Shown here in pieces: positions 7,272 to 13,643 of a stretch of 13,643 bases of DNA. Under the pieces are notes generated by a model. That model was not told where the DNA came from. It worked only from the letters and a program-made list of their open reading frames with translations, and ran no database searches. Every line of letters starts with the position of its first letter. Position 1 is the first letter of the stretch. This stretch comes from JAVBNO01 sp031551485 (lineage in GTDB: Bacteria > Bacillota > Clostridia > Oscillospirales > Ruminococcaceae): positions 1 to 13,643 of the forward strand of contig JAVBNO010000063.1 in NCBI GenBank assembly GCA_031551485.1, read 5' to 3'. A program made the translations under genes and the position numbers.

Positions 7272-7958
7272 ATGGCTATGATTTTTCAACCAGGACGCAA
7301 AGGGCTTTTAGGGTTGCTGGCGATTGTATTGGCGGTTGTGTTGGCGGCGGGATGCAACAGCGGTTCAGGGGTCACAGCAGCGGGAGAAAACCAGCGAATG
7401 GCCCTTGGGGAGGCGGAAAAGCTGATTTTTGCCGCAGACAGTGTACCGGGCGACCTGGAGCTGGCAGAGATTACGCCGGAGGATGTATGGGCGCAGTGCG
7501 GCTGCCAATTGTTCAAGATTGTGGACGGCGGTTCAAGCTGGGAGACGTTTGTGGTAAAGGAGGGCAAAGCCACCCTGATTGGGAGGGGTTTTGGGGGATT
7601 CGGCGTCACCAGTGTTGTTCCCTACGACGTGAACAGGGACGGAACCACCGACCTTGTCTACGCGTTTTCTTTTGGGTCGGGCCTTCACCGATCGGTGCTG
7701 GGGTGGCTGGATATGGCTACCAGGACCGAGCAGCCGGTGGAGGAAAGTCCTCCGAGCCGCGGCTTTCGGATGGATGATTTGATTTTACGTGTGGAAGCCG
7801 GCCAGGTGGTTGTCTACACCATTACAGATGGGGAGAATTGGCACGCCTTGCGCTTGTATCCTACAGAAGAGGATATTGGCGAGATGAAGCTTGTGAAAAG
7901 CGGCGTCCTTGTATACCAGGACGAGGTGCTCTATAACCAGGCTGCGGTATCCAATTGA
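7272..7958 (+). CDS. Putative lipoprotein of unknown function
   Basis: The product is about 228 residues. Its N-terminus is a clear lipoprotein signal peptide: basic residues, a hydrophobic run, then VLAAGC with the lipidated cysteine near residue 28. The protein should be anchored on the outer face of the membrane. The mature part has a CGC pair near residue 77 and a segment YDVNRDGTTDLV (about 118-129). That segment resembles Asp/Asn/Gly-rich calcium-binding turns of FG-GAP or dockerin-like repeats, but occurs only once. The rest is predicted mainly beta. I do not recognise a family. Three in-frame ATGs occur (7266, 7272, 7278); AAGGAG at 7257-7262 is nine bases before 7272 and only three before 7266. 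The gene follows gltX on the same strand and probably depends on read-through. Confidence 0.82.
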   Translation: MAMIFQPGRKGLLGLLAIVLAVVLAAGCNSGSGVTAAGENQRMALGEAEKLIFAADSVPGDLELAEITPEDVWAQCGCQLFKIVDGGSSWETFVVKEGKATLIGRGFGGFGVTSVVPYDVNRDGTTDLVYAFSFGSGLHRSVLGWLDMATRTEQPVEESPPSRGFRMDDLILRVEAGQVVVYTITDGENWHALRLYPTEEDIGEMKLVKSGVLVYQDEVLYNQAAVSN

Positions 7959-7961
7959 CCG

Positions 7962-8014
7962 CAACCAAAAGGCCCGGCGCGCTCGTTGTCGAACGCTGCC
8001 GGGCCTTTTGGTTG
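7962..8014. terminator. Bidirectional terminator between convergent lipoprotein and tatD genes
   Basis: A perfect 17-bp inverted repeat has arms at 7962-7978 and 7998-8014, each made of CAACCAAAA plus GGCCCGGC or its complement, around a 19-base loop. The A/T run lies inside the stem, so a four-base T run occurs on both strands. It starts three bases after the lipoprotein stop and ends 16 bases from the tatD stop. Confidence 0.85.
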
Positions 8015-8030
8015 TTATATGACGATGCAT

Positions 8031-8813
8031 TTATGCATTCAACGGAATGCCGAAAAGAGAGCAGGCATTTTGGCAGGTAGCGGCAACCAGGGCCTGCGGA
8101 GTGATGCCTTTGACGTTGGCAATGGCATCCACAACGCCATGCAGCATGGAGGAATCGCAGCGCTGGCCGCGGAAAGGCTCGGGGGCCATATAGGGGCAAT
8201 CGGTTTCGATGAGCAGTTTATCTAGGGGGACGGCCGCCACGGCTTCGAGAGCTTTGCGGGCATTTTTGAAGGTGACAACACCGGTAAAGCCGATGTAAAA
8301 CCCCAGCCTGAGAAGGGCGGGCACCATTTCAGCCGAGCCGGAATAGCAGTGCATGACACCTTGGGGGGTGTATTTTTGCAAAAGCGCCAGGGTGTCGGCA
8401 TGGGCTTCCCTGTCGTGAATGATGACAGGCATATTAAGCGATTTGGCCAGCTTTAGCTGATCCTCGAAGACTACGTTTTGGCAGTCGCGGGGGGAAAAGT
8501 CGTAGTGGTAATCGAGGCCGATTTCACCAATGGCTTTGACTTTTGGATGAGCGGCCAGAGTGACCAGCTCTTCCCTGTCGGCCGGGGTGTAATCCTTGGC
8601 GTCGTGGGGATGTACCCCCACCGCGGCGTAGATATAATCATAACGTTCGGCCAGGGTGATGTTGCGGCGGGATGAGGGCATATCGGCGCCAGCGGCCATG
8701 ACAAAACGGATGCCCCGCCGGGGAAGCGCCTCCAACAGTGCATCGCGGTCGGCATCAAAACGGTTATCGCCATAGTGGGTATGGGAGTCAAAAATTCCGG
8801 TATAAGCAGGCAT
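8031..8813 (-). CDS. tatD: TatD-family metal-dependent hydrolase (DNase-like)
   Basis: The 260-residue product is a TatD-type TIM-barrel hydrolase; the family has 3'-5' exonuclease or deoxyribonuclease activity with two metal ions. Conserved elements are FDSHTHY with His11 and His13, AVGVHPHD near 65-71, AIGEIGLDYHYDFSP with Glu97, VIIHDREAH with His133, MHCYSG with His155, and LIETDCPYMAPEPFRG with Asp205. After RG the usual family KRNEP-like segment is replaced by QRCDSS, a small deviation. ATG 8813 gives the normal family length and has AGGGA about five bases upstream. An upstream ATG at 8873 would overlap the preceding gene. It is the last gene of a metG-lipoprotein-tatD unit; metG-tatD neighbourhood is common in Bacillota (metS-yabD in B. 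subtilis). Confidence 0.95.
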   Translation of the reverse strand: MPAYTGIFDSHTHYGDNRFDADRDALLEALPRRGIRFVMAAGADMPSSRRNITLAERYDYIYAAVGVHPHDAKDYTPADREELVTLAAHPKVKAIGEIGLDYHYDFSPRDCQNVVFEDQLKLAKSLNMPVIIHDREAHADTLALLQKYTPQGVMHCYSGSAEMVPALLRLGFYIGFTGVVTFKNARKALEAVAAVPLDKLLIETDCPYMAPEPFRGQRCDSSMLHGVVDAIANVKGITPQALVAATCQNACSLFGIPLNA

Positions 8814-8830
8814 GGGCTTCCCTTTCGCCG

Positions 8831-9484
8831 TCAGGCTATTTTTTCGGGCATTTCTGTATTGCCAAAGCGGCATTTGATAAGATGAACATAAGGATAGTCT
8901 TTTAGGATGTCGGGATTTGCAACATATTCCTGTTCATCAACGGCGCGAAATGAATCGCCGGCAAAAACCGCGGAATAGAGGACAATTTCTTTGCCATCCT
9001 CAATGACGGCCGGTGCCTGCATTTGACTAGAGGCACAACCCAGGCCGGCGTCATAGTAAGAGCAGGGGGCACTTTTGCATCTGGTGACCCCCTCATCACT
9101 TCCATTGCGCACCGATATATTCCAAATATAGTCGGGGGTTTGGGTAATCGAAACGGCCATTTCGCCTTTCCAGGGTTTGGCGTCATCGCCCATCATGCCA
9201 AAGTGGGAATAAGTATCCATGAGCTTACCGTCTTTATAGACCTCTACCCAAACATCGAAGTATTGATAAGCCTCGGTGGTGTTATAGGTGAAGAATGAAA
9301 GGTCATTCTGAGACCCAACAAGATCGATGATGTCGGTCTGCTCTTTGGTAAGCACTTGGGGGGCTATGGTATTTTTAGCCGGGGCGGCGAACATACCGCA
9401 GCCACCCAGCGCAAGGGCAATTGCCAGCATCATCGTAAGGGCCACCCGTGTAACAGTCCGATGTTTGAATGTTAAAATTGGCAT
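8831..9484 (-). CDS. Putative lipoprotein of unknown function between metG and tatD
   Basis: The 217-residue product begins with basic residues and a hydrophobic helix ending in LGGC, a good lipobox with the lipidated cysteine at residue 29. It should be a membrane-anchored extracytoplasmic protein. The mature part has alternating aromatic/hydrophobic strands (FDVWVEVYKDGK, PDYIWNISVRNG) suggesting a beta sandwich. A cysteine-bearing stretch RCKSAPCSYYDAGLGC in the middle might form disulfides. I do not recognise the family. ATG 9484 has AGAAGGA seven bases upstream; an in-frame ATG at 9544 has no ribosome site and lies within the repeats after metG. The stop is 17 bases before tatD, so the genes are probably co-transcribed. 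Confidence 0.82.
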   Translation of the reverse strand: MPILTFKHRTVTRVALTMMLAIALALGGCGMFAAPAKNTIAPQVLTKEQTDIIDLVGSQNDLSFFTYNTTEAYQYFDVWVEVYKDGKLMDTYSHFGMMGDDAKPWKGEMAVSITQTPDYIWNISVRNGSDEGVTRCKSAPCSYYDAGLGCASSQMQAPAVIEDGKEIVLYSAVFAGDSFRAVDEQEYVANPDILKDYPYVHLIKCRFGNTEMPEKIA

Positions 9485-9507
9485 GGTAGTTCCTTCTTTC
9501 GTTGGTT

Positions 9508-9573
9508 GAATATGAATGCACTTTTCTGCAAGCACACTTTTCATACTAACACACTTTCATATTAACGCACTTT
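9508..9573 (-). repeat. Four imperfect tandem repeats spanning the metG stop codon
   Basis: On the minus strand the end of metG, AAAGTGCGTTAATATG (9573-9558), is followed by AAAGTGTGTTAGTATG (9557-9542), identical at 14 of 16 positions. Two weaker copies begin AAAGTGTGCTTGCAG and AAAGTGCATTCATAT. The AAAGTG starts are spaced 16, 17 and 16 bases. The first copy encodes the last codons of metG (Lys-Val-Arg-stop). No terminator hairpin is visible here, so the unit probably continues into the lipoprotein gene. Confidence 0.8.
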
Positions 9574-11529
9574 GCTGCCGTTGGGGACAGAAGGATCGAT
9601 GAAGATGACACAACAGCCGTCGGTGCCCACATCGGCGGCCAGAATCATGCCTTGCGACAAAACGCCGCGGAGTTTGGCGGGTTTTAAGTTGGCCACAACA
9701 ACAATTTTTTTGCCGATTAAATCCGCGGGCTCGTACCATTCGTGAATGCCGGATACAACCTGGCGGCCTGCGGCTCCGTCATCAAGGGTGAGGCGCAGGA
9801 GTTTGTCGGCGCCTTCCACTGGCTCGCAGGCCGTAATTTGGGCTACGCGCAGTTCGACCTTGGCAAATTCGTCGATGGTAATGATGCCGGGAATTTCCGC
9901 TTTGGGCTTTTCAGTTTGGACAGGTTGGGCTTTGGGCGCCGGCACCGAAGCAGTCACAGGGGCAGTGCCACCGGAAAGGGCGTCCAGCTCTTTGGCCAAA
10001 TCCAGCCGGGGGAAAAGATTTTCGCCTTTGGCCACCCGAGTACCCTCGGGCAAAAGGGCAAATTTGCCGGCGCTTTCGTAATGATATTGGGCGTCAGCTG
10101 CGCCAATTTGCTCTTTGATTTTTTGGCAGCTTTCGGGCATAAAGGGTTGGAGTAAGATGCCGGCAATCCGGATGACCTCGATCAGATTATAGAGCACCGC
10201 AGCCAGACGGGGCAGTTTGTTTTCGTCTTTCGCCAAGTTCCAGGGAGCTGTCTCGTCAATGTATTTATTGGCGCGGGATATGACTTTGAAAATTTCCATC
10301 AGCGCGTTTTGGAAAGAATAGCTTTCCATTTGGGTCTCATAGAGCCCTTTCAGGGCGGTAGCCATCCGAATGATCTCATCATCGATTTTGTCGTATTCCC
10401 GGGCCGCCGTGATCACGCCACCAAAATATTTATCCCACATGGCGGTGGTGCGGGAGACGAGATTGCCAAGGTCGTTGGCCAAATCGGCGTTGATGCGGGT
10501 AATGAGCCCCTCGTTGGAAAAGACACCGTCGGTGCCAAAGGGAAATTCCCGCAAGAGGAAATAGCGCAGGGCGTCGACGCCGTAGCGGCCGCAGAGCACC
10601 ACAGGATCCACCACGTTGCCCTTGGACTTGCTCATTTTGCCCCCTTCCAGCAGCAGCCAACCATGTCCGAAAACCTGCTTGGGAAGCGGCAAATCCAAGG
10701 CCATAAGCATGGCGGGCCAAATGATGGCGTGGAAGCGGACAATTTCTTTGCCGACGAACTGGACATCCGCCGGCCAATATTTTGTATAATCATTGTATTT
10801 TTCGTTTTGATAACCCAATGCAGTAATATAGTTGGAAAGGGCATCGACCCAGACATAGACCACATGTTTGTCATCAAAATCGACCGGCACACCCCACGAA
10901 AAGGAGGTACGGGAGACGCAGAGATCCTCCAGCCCCGGTTTGATGAAATTATTCACCATCTCGTTTTGGCGGGTTTTGGGCAGCAGAAAATCGGGCTGCT
11001 TTTCGTAAAGATCCAAAAGGCGGTCGCCATATTCCGAAAGCTTGAAAAAGTAGGCCTCCTCTTCCGCCTTGACCACGTCGCGGCCACAGTCGGGGCATTT
11101 GCCGTCGACAAGCTGGCTTTCGGTCCAGAAGGATTCACAAGGGGTGCAATATTTGCCTTTATAGACGCCTTTGTAGATGGCGCCTTTGTCGTAAAGGTCC
11201 TTGAAAATACGCTGGACTGCCAGAATGTGATAATCGTCGGTAGTGCGGATGAAACGATCGTTGGAGATGTTCATCAGCTGCCAAAGGTCCTTGATGCCGG
11301 CAACAATATTGTCCACATAAGCTTGGGGGGTGACACCGGCCGCTTTGGCTTTTTCCTCAATTTTTTGGCCGTGCTCATCGGTGCCGGTGAGGAACATCAC
11401 ATCGTAACCCTGCATTCGTTTATACCGCGCCATTACATCGGTAGCCACCGTGCAGTAGCTATGGCCAATGTGCAGTTTGTCGGACGGATAATAAATGGGG
11501 GTAGTGATGTAGAATTTTTTGTCACTCAT
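9562..11529 (-). CDS. metG: Methionyl-tRNA synthetase with C-terminal tRNA-binding domain
   Basis: A class I synthetase of 655 residues that charges tRNA-Met, including the initiator. Visible are TPIYYPSDKLHIGHSY with HIGH at 20-23, TGTDEHG at 48-54, a four-cysteine zinc knuckle (Cys128, 131, 145, 148), and GGKMSKSKGN with KMSKS at 298-302. The C-terminal 100 or so residues (from ITIDEFAKVELRV) form the OB-fold Trbp111-like tRNA-binding domain that dimerises many bacterial MetRS proteins. It is joined by a Pro/Ala/Lys-rich linker around 525-545. The ATG has a strong AAGGAGG site about ten bases upstream. A promoter lies about 50 bases upstream, with no T-box. It is the first gene of a unit with a lipoprotein gene and tatD. 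Length and domains are those of the Bacillota MetG type. Confidence 0.97.
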   Translation of the reverse strand: MSDKKFYITTPIYYPSDKLHIGHSYCTVATDVMARYKRMQGYDVMFLTGTDEHGQKIEEKAKAAGVTPQAYVDNIVAGIKDLWQLMNISNDRFIRTTDDYHILAVQRIFKDLYDKGAIYKGVYKGKYCTPCESFWTESQLVDGKCPDCGRDVVKAEEEAYFFKLSEYGDRLLDLYEKQPDFLLPKTRQNEMVNNFIKPGLEDLCVSRTSFSWGVPVDFDDKHVVYVWVDALSNYITALGYQNEKYNDYTKYWPADVQFVGKEIVRFHAIIWPAMLMALDLPLPKQVFGHGWLLLEGGKMSKSKGNVVDPVVLCGRYGVDALRYFLLREFPFGTDGVFSNEGLITRINADLANDLGNLVSRTTAMWDKYFGGVITAAREYDKIDDEIIRMATALKGLYETQMESYSFQNALMEIFKVISRANKYIDETAPWNLAKDENKLPRLAAVLYNLIEVIRIAGILLQPFMPESCQKIKEQIGAADAQYHYESAGKFALLPEGTRVAKGENLFPRLDLAKELDALSGGTAPVTASVPAPKAQPVQTEKPKAEIPGIITIDEFAKVELRVAQITACEPVEGADKLLRLTLDDGAAGRQVVSGIHEWYEPADLIGKKIVVVANLKPAKLRGVLSQGMILAADVGTDGCCVIFIDPSVPNGSKVR

Positions 11530-11578
11530 GTGTTGAGTTCCTCCTTAGCAATTTCCTTTACAGGGCCTACATTGCATT

Positions 11579-11607
11579 ATTATACCACCGTTGAGGATAA
11601 AAACCAA
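11579..11607 (-). promoter_or_regulatory. Sigma-A-type promoter of the metG unit
   Basis: On the minus strand, TTGGTT (11607-11602) and a perfect TATAAT (11584-11579) are separated by 17 bases. The leader to the metG ATG is about 45 bases, too short for a T-box or S-box riboswitch. Confidence 0.75.
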
Positions 11608-11721
11608 CTGAGTTTCGTACTAAGACGGCATCTGCGTATTTTTTTGTACACAAACACAGTGGCCCTCTTTTTTCAGCCAAAACGTCGTTGAAAGTGCACC
11701 TCTTCCCTCTTTCGTTTTCCC

Positions 11722-11751
11722 TTGACGGTGTGTTTGGCAGTGTGTTATGAT
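11722..11751 (+). promoter_or_regulatory. Promoter of the tRNA-Ser gene
   Basis: TTGACG (11722-11727) and TATGAT (11746-11751) are separated by 18 bases, ending about 40 bases before the mature tRNA start. Confidence 0.7.
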
Positions 11752-11790
11752 TACAGACGCCGGAATGAACCGGTATATGGGATCATATTG

Positions 11791-11877
11791 GGAGAGGTGT
11801 CCGAGCGGTTTATGGAGCTGGTCTTGAAAACCAGTGACTCGCAAGAGCCGGGGGTTCGAATCCCCCCCTCTCCGCCA
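11791..11877 (+). tRNA. tRNA-Ser (anticodon UGA)
   Basis: The acceptor arm GGAGAGG (11791-11797) pairs with CCTCTCC (11867-11873), followed by discriminator G and an encoded CCA. The anticodon stem CTGGT/ACCAG encloses loop CTTGAAA, giving anticodon UGA, which reads UCN serine codons. A long variable arm (around ACTCGCAAGAG) is typical of class II tRNA-Ser. The T arm contains GGTTCGAAT flanked by a G/C stem. Total length with CCA is 87. Confidence 0.97.
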
Positions 11878-11898
11878 GTTATCACATCTAACGTGATA

Positions 11899-11928
11899 CA
11901 AAAAACCACCCGGATGGGTGGTTTTTTG
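11899..11928 (+). terminator. Intrinsic terminator of the tRNA-Ser gene
   Basis: CAAAAAACCACCC (11899-11911) pairs perfectly with GGGTGGTTTTTTG (11916-11928) around a GGAT loop. The T run forms the 3' arm. It starts 21 bases after the tRNA CCA end. Confidence 0.92.
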
Positions 11929-12222
11929 TGTGCCGAGACCATGACAATCCCCTGACAGCTTTTGGCGCCGACCTGCGGTATGCCATCGTCGACCACGGCA
12001 CAGTGCGTCAAAGCAAAACGAATTCACACGGAGCGACGGTACAGGAGCCGAGTGTGAGATATAAAGAGAACGCGAGCCGCGTCCTGAGCATATCGGGACG
12101 CGGCTCGTTGTTGCAGAAAATATGGCATCAAATACGGAGTGTTTGGTGATGTACATAGGAATAACACGTTTCTATATCAGAAAGGTAGCAAGTGCCTATT
12201 CGATACGCAATGTTTTGCAAAA
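11929..12222. other. Intergenic segment with two hairpins and no convincing gene
   Basis: About 290 bases separate the tRNA terminator from the AT-rich gene pair. The first part is GC-rich and holds an imperfect hairpin (TCACACGG at 12024-12031 with CCGAGTGTGA at 12048-12057) and a perfect 12-bp stem. The stem arms are CGAGCCGCGTCC (12073-12084) and GGACGCGGCTCG (12096-12107), followed by TTGTTG. A plus-strand frame is open here for 73 codons, but has no good ribosome site and resembles nothing I know. It could be a decayed gene, a terminator region or a small structured RNA. Confidence 0.5.
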
Positions 12223-12750
12223 TTATAACTTCGCATTAAATTCTTTTATAAAAGAAGCATAACTGTTTACTTCTGCTTTTTGCATTAATGTCACCTGATC
12301 ATAAGTGGCATTCCCAATACTGATAGCATGGGGAAGTGTTGAATAAACAATTGGTTCTTTTCTATCTTTTAAAATAATTTCTGTAGTATTTAGACTGTAT
12401 TTTACTTTGTCAGTGTTTTCATGGCTTATTTTTATAATGCCATTTCCAAGCGGTCTACCCTTGTCAACAGTAATAGGTAAAACATAAAAAAACGACTCTC
12501 CTTGCTTAAAAGCGGTTACATAAGAATATAACATAACCTTTCTAGTAAGCGGTATCTCTTCTTGAAAAGTAGAATAGATAAACGTATACGCATTGTCGCC
12601 AGGAATTTCTCTGTCTACTAACCCTCGCAAAGCTTGCTTTGATTTTGTATTGCCACCCTTTTTAGCAAATACAACATTGCCGATAACGGCTCCGATCACA
12701 ATAACAATGAATCCAATAATGTAGATTGCATTTTCCATAATAAATTCCAT
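12223..12750 (-). CDS. Small membrane-anchored protein of unknown function
   Basis: The 175-residue product has one N-terminal membrane helix (about 8-29, IYIIGFIVIVIGAVIGNVVF) followed by a basic stretch KKGG. A soluble domain of about 140 residues follows, mostly beta by appearance, with Asn/Lys/Thr-rich composition. No catalytic motif or family is recognised. AGGAG lies seven bases before ATG 12750, inside the last codons of the upstream gene, whose stop is two bases away. The pair is therefore translationally coupled. An alternative ATG at 12738 is weaker. Local GC is about 30%, far below the housekeeping genes, suggesting horizontal origin. I see no clear terminator downstream. Confidence 0.8.
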   Translation of the reverse strand: MEFIMENAIYIIGFIVIVIGAVIGNVVFAKKGGNTKSKQALRGLVDREIPGDNAYTFIYSTFQEEIPLTRKVMLYSYVTAFKQGESFFYVLPITVDKGRPLGNGIIKISHENTDKVKYSLNTTEIILKDRKEPIVYSTLPHAISIGNATYDQVTLMQKAEVNSYASFIKEFNAKL

Positions 12751-12752
12751 TA

Positions 12753-13265
12753 TTAATCTCCTATAACTTGATTCTTCTTAGCATTGTTAAAAGACGTGGA
12801 AAGCTTATAGTATAAATCATCCATATAGAGGCTGGAAAGTCCCGGTAAAATCGGACTGTTATCCATTGGTATGGTGCTGATTTTATAATAATTAATGAAC
12901 GGAATGGGGATAAACCCCAACAAGTGATACGGCTTTTTGATCCATGTTATTGAATGAATTGAATCCCACGTAAAATGCTTGTGCCCATAGGTAAAACCTT
13001 GTTCAAAAAGATCCACTTTTTTTCCTAGGCACGATAGAGGCAGAACGGCAACCAGAACGAAAATTAGGGCTAAAAGATAGGGAATAAATAAGGCATAATC
13101 TTTTATGACACCCAAAGATTCGTCACTAAACAGTTGCTGCCAATTTGATTTGAATGTTGTTCCTAAAATAACAATGATTACAGCAATAATTAAATAAACA
13201 CACATTCTACCTAAAATATATTTTTTGTTTGCTGAAATCTCACCTGTTTTTGAACCCAGATTCAT
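12753..13265 (-). CDS. Two-helix membrane protein, possible PH-like domain
   Basis: The 170-residue product has two membrane helices (about 17-37 and 58-80) and then a soluble segment. LFEQGFTYGHKHFTWDSI, with a following SITW, near 86-108 looks like the strand-turn-strand of bacterial PH-like membrane proteins of the YcxB/DUF5673 kind. This is a weak pattern match, not a firm family call. GGAGGG lies six bases before the ATG. It is the first gene of an AT-rich two-gene unit and ends with VIGD followed by TAA, two bases before the next ATG. Role unknown. Confidence 0.8.
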   Translation of the reverse strand: MNLGSKTGEISANKKYILGRMCVYLIIAVIIVILGTTFKSNWQQLFSDESLGVIKDYALFIPYLLALIFVLVAVLPLSCLGKKVDLFEQGFTYGHKHFTWDSIHSITWIKKPYHLLGFIPIPFINYYKISTIPMDNSPILPGLSSLYMDDLYYKLSTSFNNAKKNQVIGD

Positions 13266-13331
13266 TTTCTACCCTCCAAAGCATAGTTGATAAAATTAAT
13301 GGGCCAATTCTGAATTCATTCACCTTCCACT

Positions 13332-13361
13332 AATATAAACTCGCGACATCAAATGAGTAAA
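13332..13361 (-). promoter_or_regulatory. Possible promoter of the AT-rich gene pair
   Basis: On the minus strand, TTTACT (13361-13356) and TATATT (13337-13332) are separated by 18 bases, about 65 bases before the start codon. Both hexamers differ from consensus by two bases or less, but the AT-rich setting makes chance matches common. Confidence 0.4.
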
Positions 13362-13643
13362 GCTCACATGACACCGCGGATAATTCTAAACCGGCACTAT
13401 CATAGCACATCAAAACCCGAAAATCCACAGATCGATGAAAATCGGGCCATTTTCTTGTCATATTACAAAGAGGAGCATGTTTTCTTGGAGGGGGGTATAC
13501 GAAGCCTATAGGGGTGCAAAAGCGGCTGCGTCGGCATCAGCGAAACCTGCGCCTTTCATTTTTTGGGGGGTACATACTCCCGGACGATGAAACCGACCTC
13601 CAAATAAGGGAGTGCAAACTCCGAAATTTCATTGCGAAATTGT
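13362..13643. other. Window-edge segment with ambiguous open frames and short repeats
   Basis: No gene can be assigned with confidence. On the minus strand a frame enters from the right edge and ends at TGA 13556-13558 after about 28 residues (ending VREYVPPKK); this may be the tail of a truncated gene. On the plus strand a frame is open from 13439 to the edge without a good start codon or correctly spaced ribosome site. It encodes FLGGGYTKPIGVQKRLRR early on and GGYILPDDETDLQIRECK later. A third short frame starts at ATG 13477 and stops at 13588. These overlap, so at most one is real. Two related 15-mers lie at 13566-13580 and 13608-13622. GC rises again here compared with the adjacent gene pair. 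Confidence 0.35.

Noticed and set aside
11530..11607. T-box or S-box leader for metG
   Set aside because: The promoter leaves only about 45 bases of leader, with no terminator hairpin or T-box consensus.
10309..11691. 460-codon plus-strand open frame antisense to metG
   Set aside because: It lies opposite a fully conserved methionyl-tRNA synthetase, has no ribosome site, and its peptide shows the His/Gly/Val-rich look of an antisense shadow.
11928..12149. 73-codon plus-strand frame after the tRNA terminator
   Set aside because: It begins inside the terminator, has no ribosome site, crosses two hairpins, and resembles no known protein.
11620..12156. Minus-strand open frames across the tRNA-Ser gene (encoding GGDSNPRLLR and GEGGIRTPG-like peptides)
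   Set aside because: These are the well-known false proteins produced by reading the antisense of a class II tRNA-Ser. The tRNA itself is complete.
11850..13643. Attachment-site duplicate of the tRNA-Ser 3' end marking an integrated element
   Set aside because: I looked for a second copy of the T-arm/acceptor sequence to the right and saw none; no integrase gene is in view.
1..13643. CRISPR array or complete insertion sequence
   Set aside because: No regularly spaced identical repeats with unique spacers, and no transposase-like frame with terminal inverted repeats.

Overview
The window looks like chromosome of an endospore-forming member of the Clostridia (Bacillota). It carries spoIIE, Bacillota-style metG and tatD in one transcription unit, strong Shine-Dalgarno sequences, many intrinsic terminators and sigma-A-type promoters. 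Base composition is about 55% GC over most of the window. It falls to roughly 30-35% in two genes near the right end, by hand counts of sample lines. I cannot fix the genus from sequence alone.

Left part (1-3100): the tail of an unknown gene overlaps, by ATGA, a 201-residue DNA glycosylase whose N-terminal half reads as MutY and whose C-terminal half reads as OGG. Next comes a monocistronic class II fructose-bisphosphate aldolase gene with its own promoter and terminator. Convergent to it is a radical-SAM-like gene with an unusual cysteine arrangement and its own promoter.

Middle (3100-8030): spoIIE (minus) and gltX (plus) are divergent, and about 300 bp between them hold a promoter for each. 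The spoIIE promoter has near-consensus -35 and -10 hexamers separated by 21 bp and a near-match to a Spo0A box, the hallmark of Spo0A-activated spoIIE promoters. Downstream of gltX, after a terminator-like hairpin, is an unknown lipoprotein gene that ends at a perfect 17-bp hairpin shared with the convergent tatD unit.

Right part (8030-11880): metG, a second unknown lipoprotein and tatD form a minus-strand unit read from a promoter just upstream of metG. The metG stop codon lies in a run of four short tandem repeats. Divergent from metG is a tRNA-Ser(UGA) gene with promoter, encoded CCA and terminator.

Right end (11930-13643): a hairpin-rich segment without a convincing gene is followed by an AT-rich pair of translationally coupled small membrane-protein genes, one with a possible PH-like segment. 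This is probably a horizontally acquired cassette beside the tRNA. The last ~280 bases return to higher GC, contain short related repeats, and may hold the edge of another gene.

Most of the window is housekeeping (translation, glycolysis, DNA repair, sporulation). The least explained parts are the hybrid glycosylase, the radical-SAM-like protein, the two lipoproteins and the AT-rich pair. I did not see a convincing new multi-gene system.
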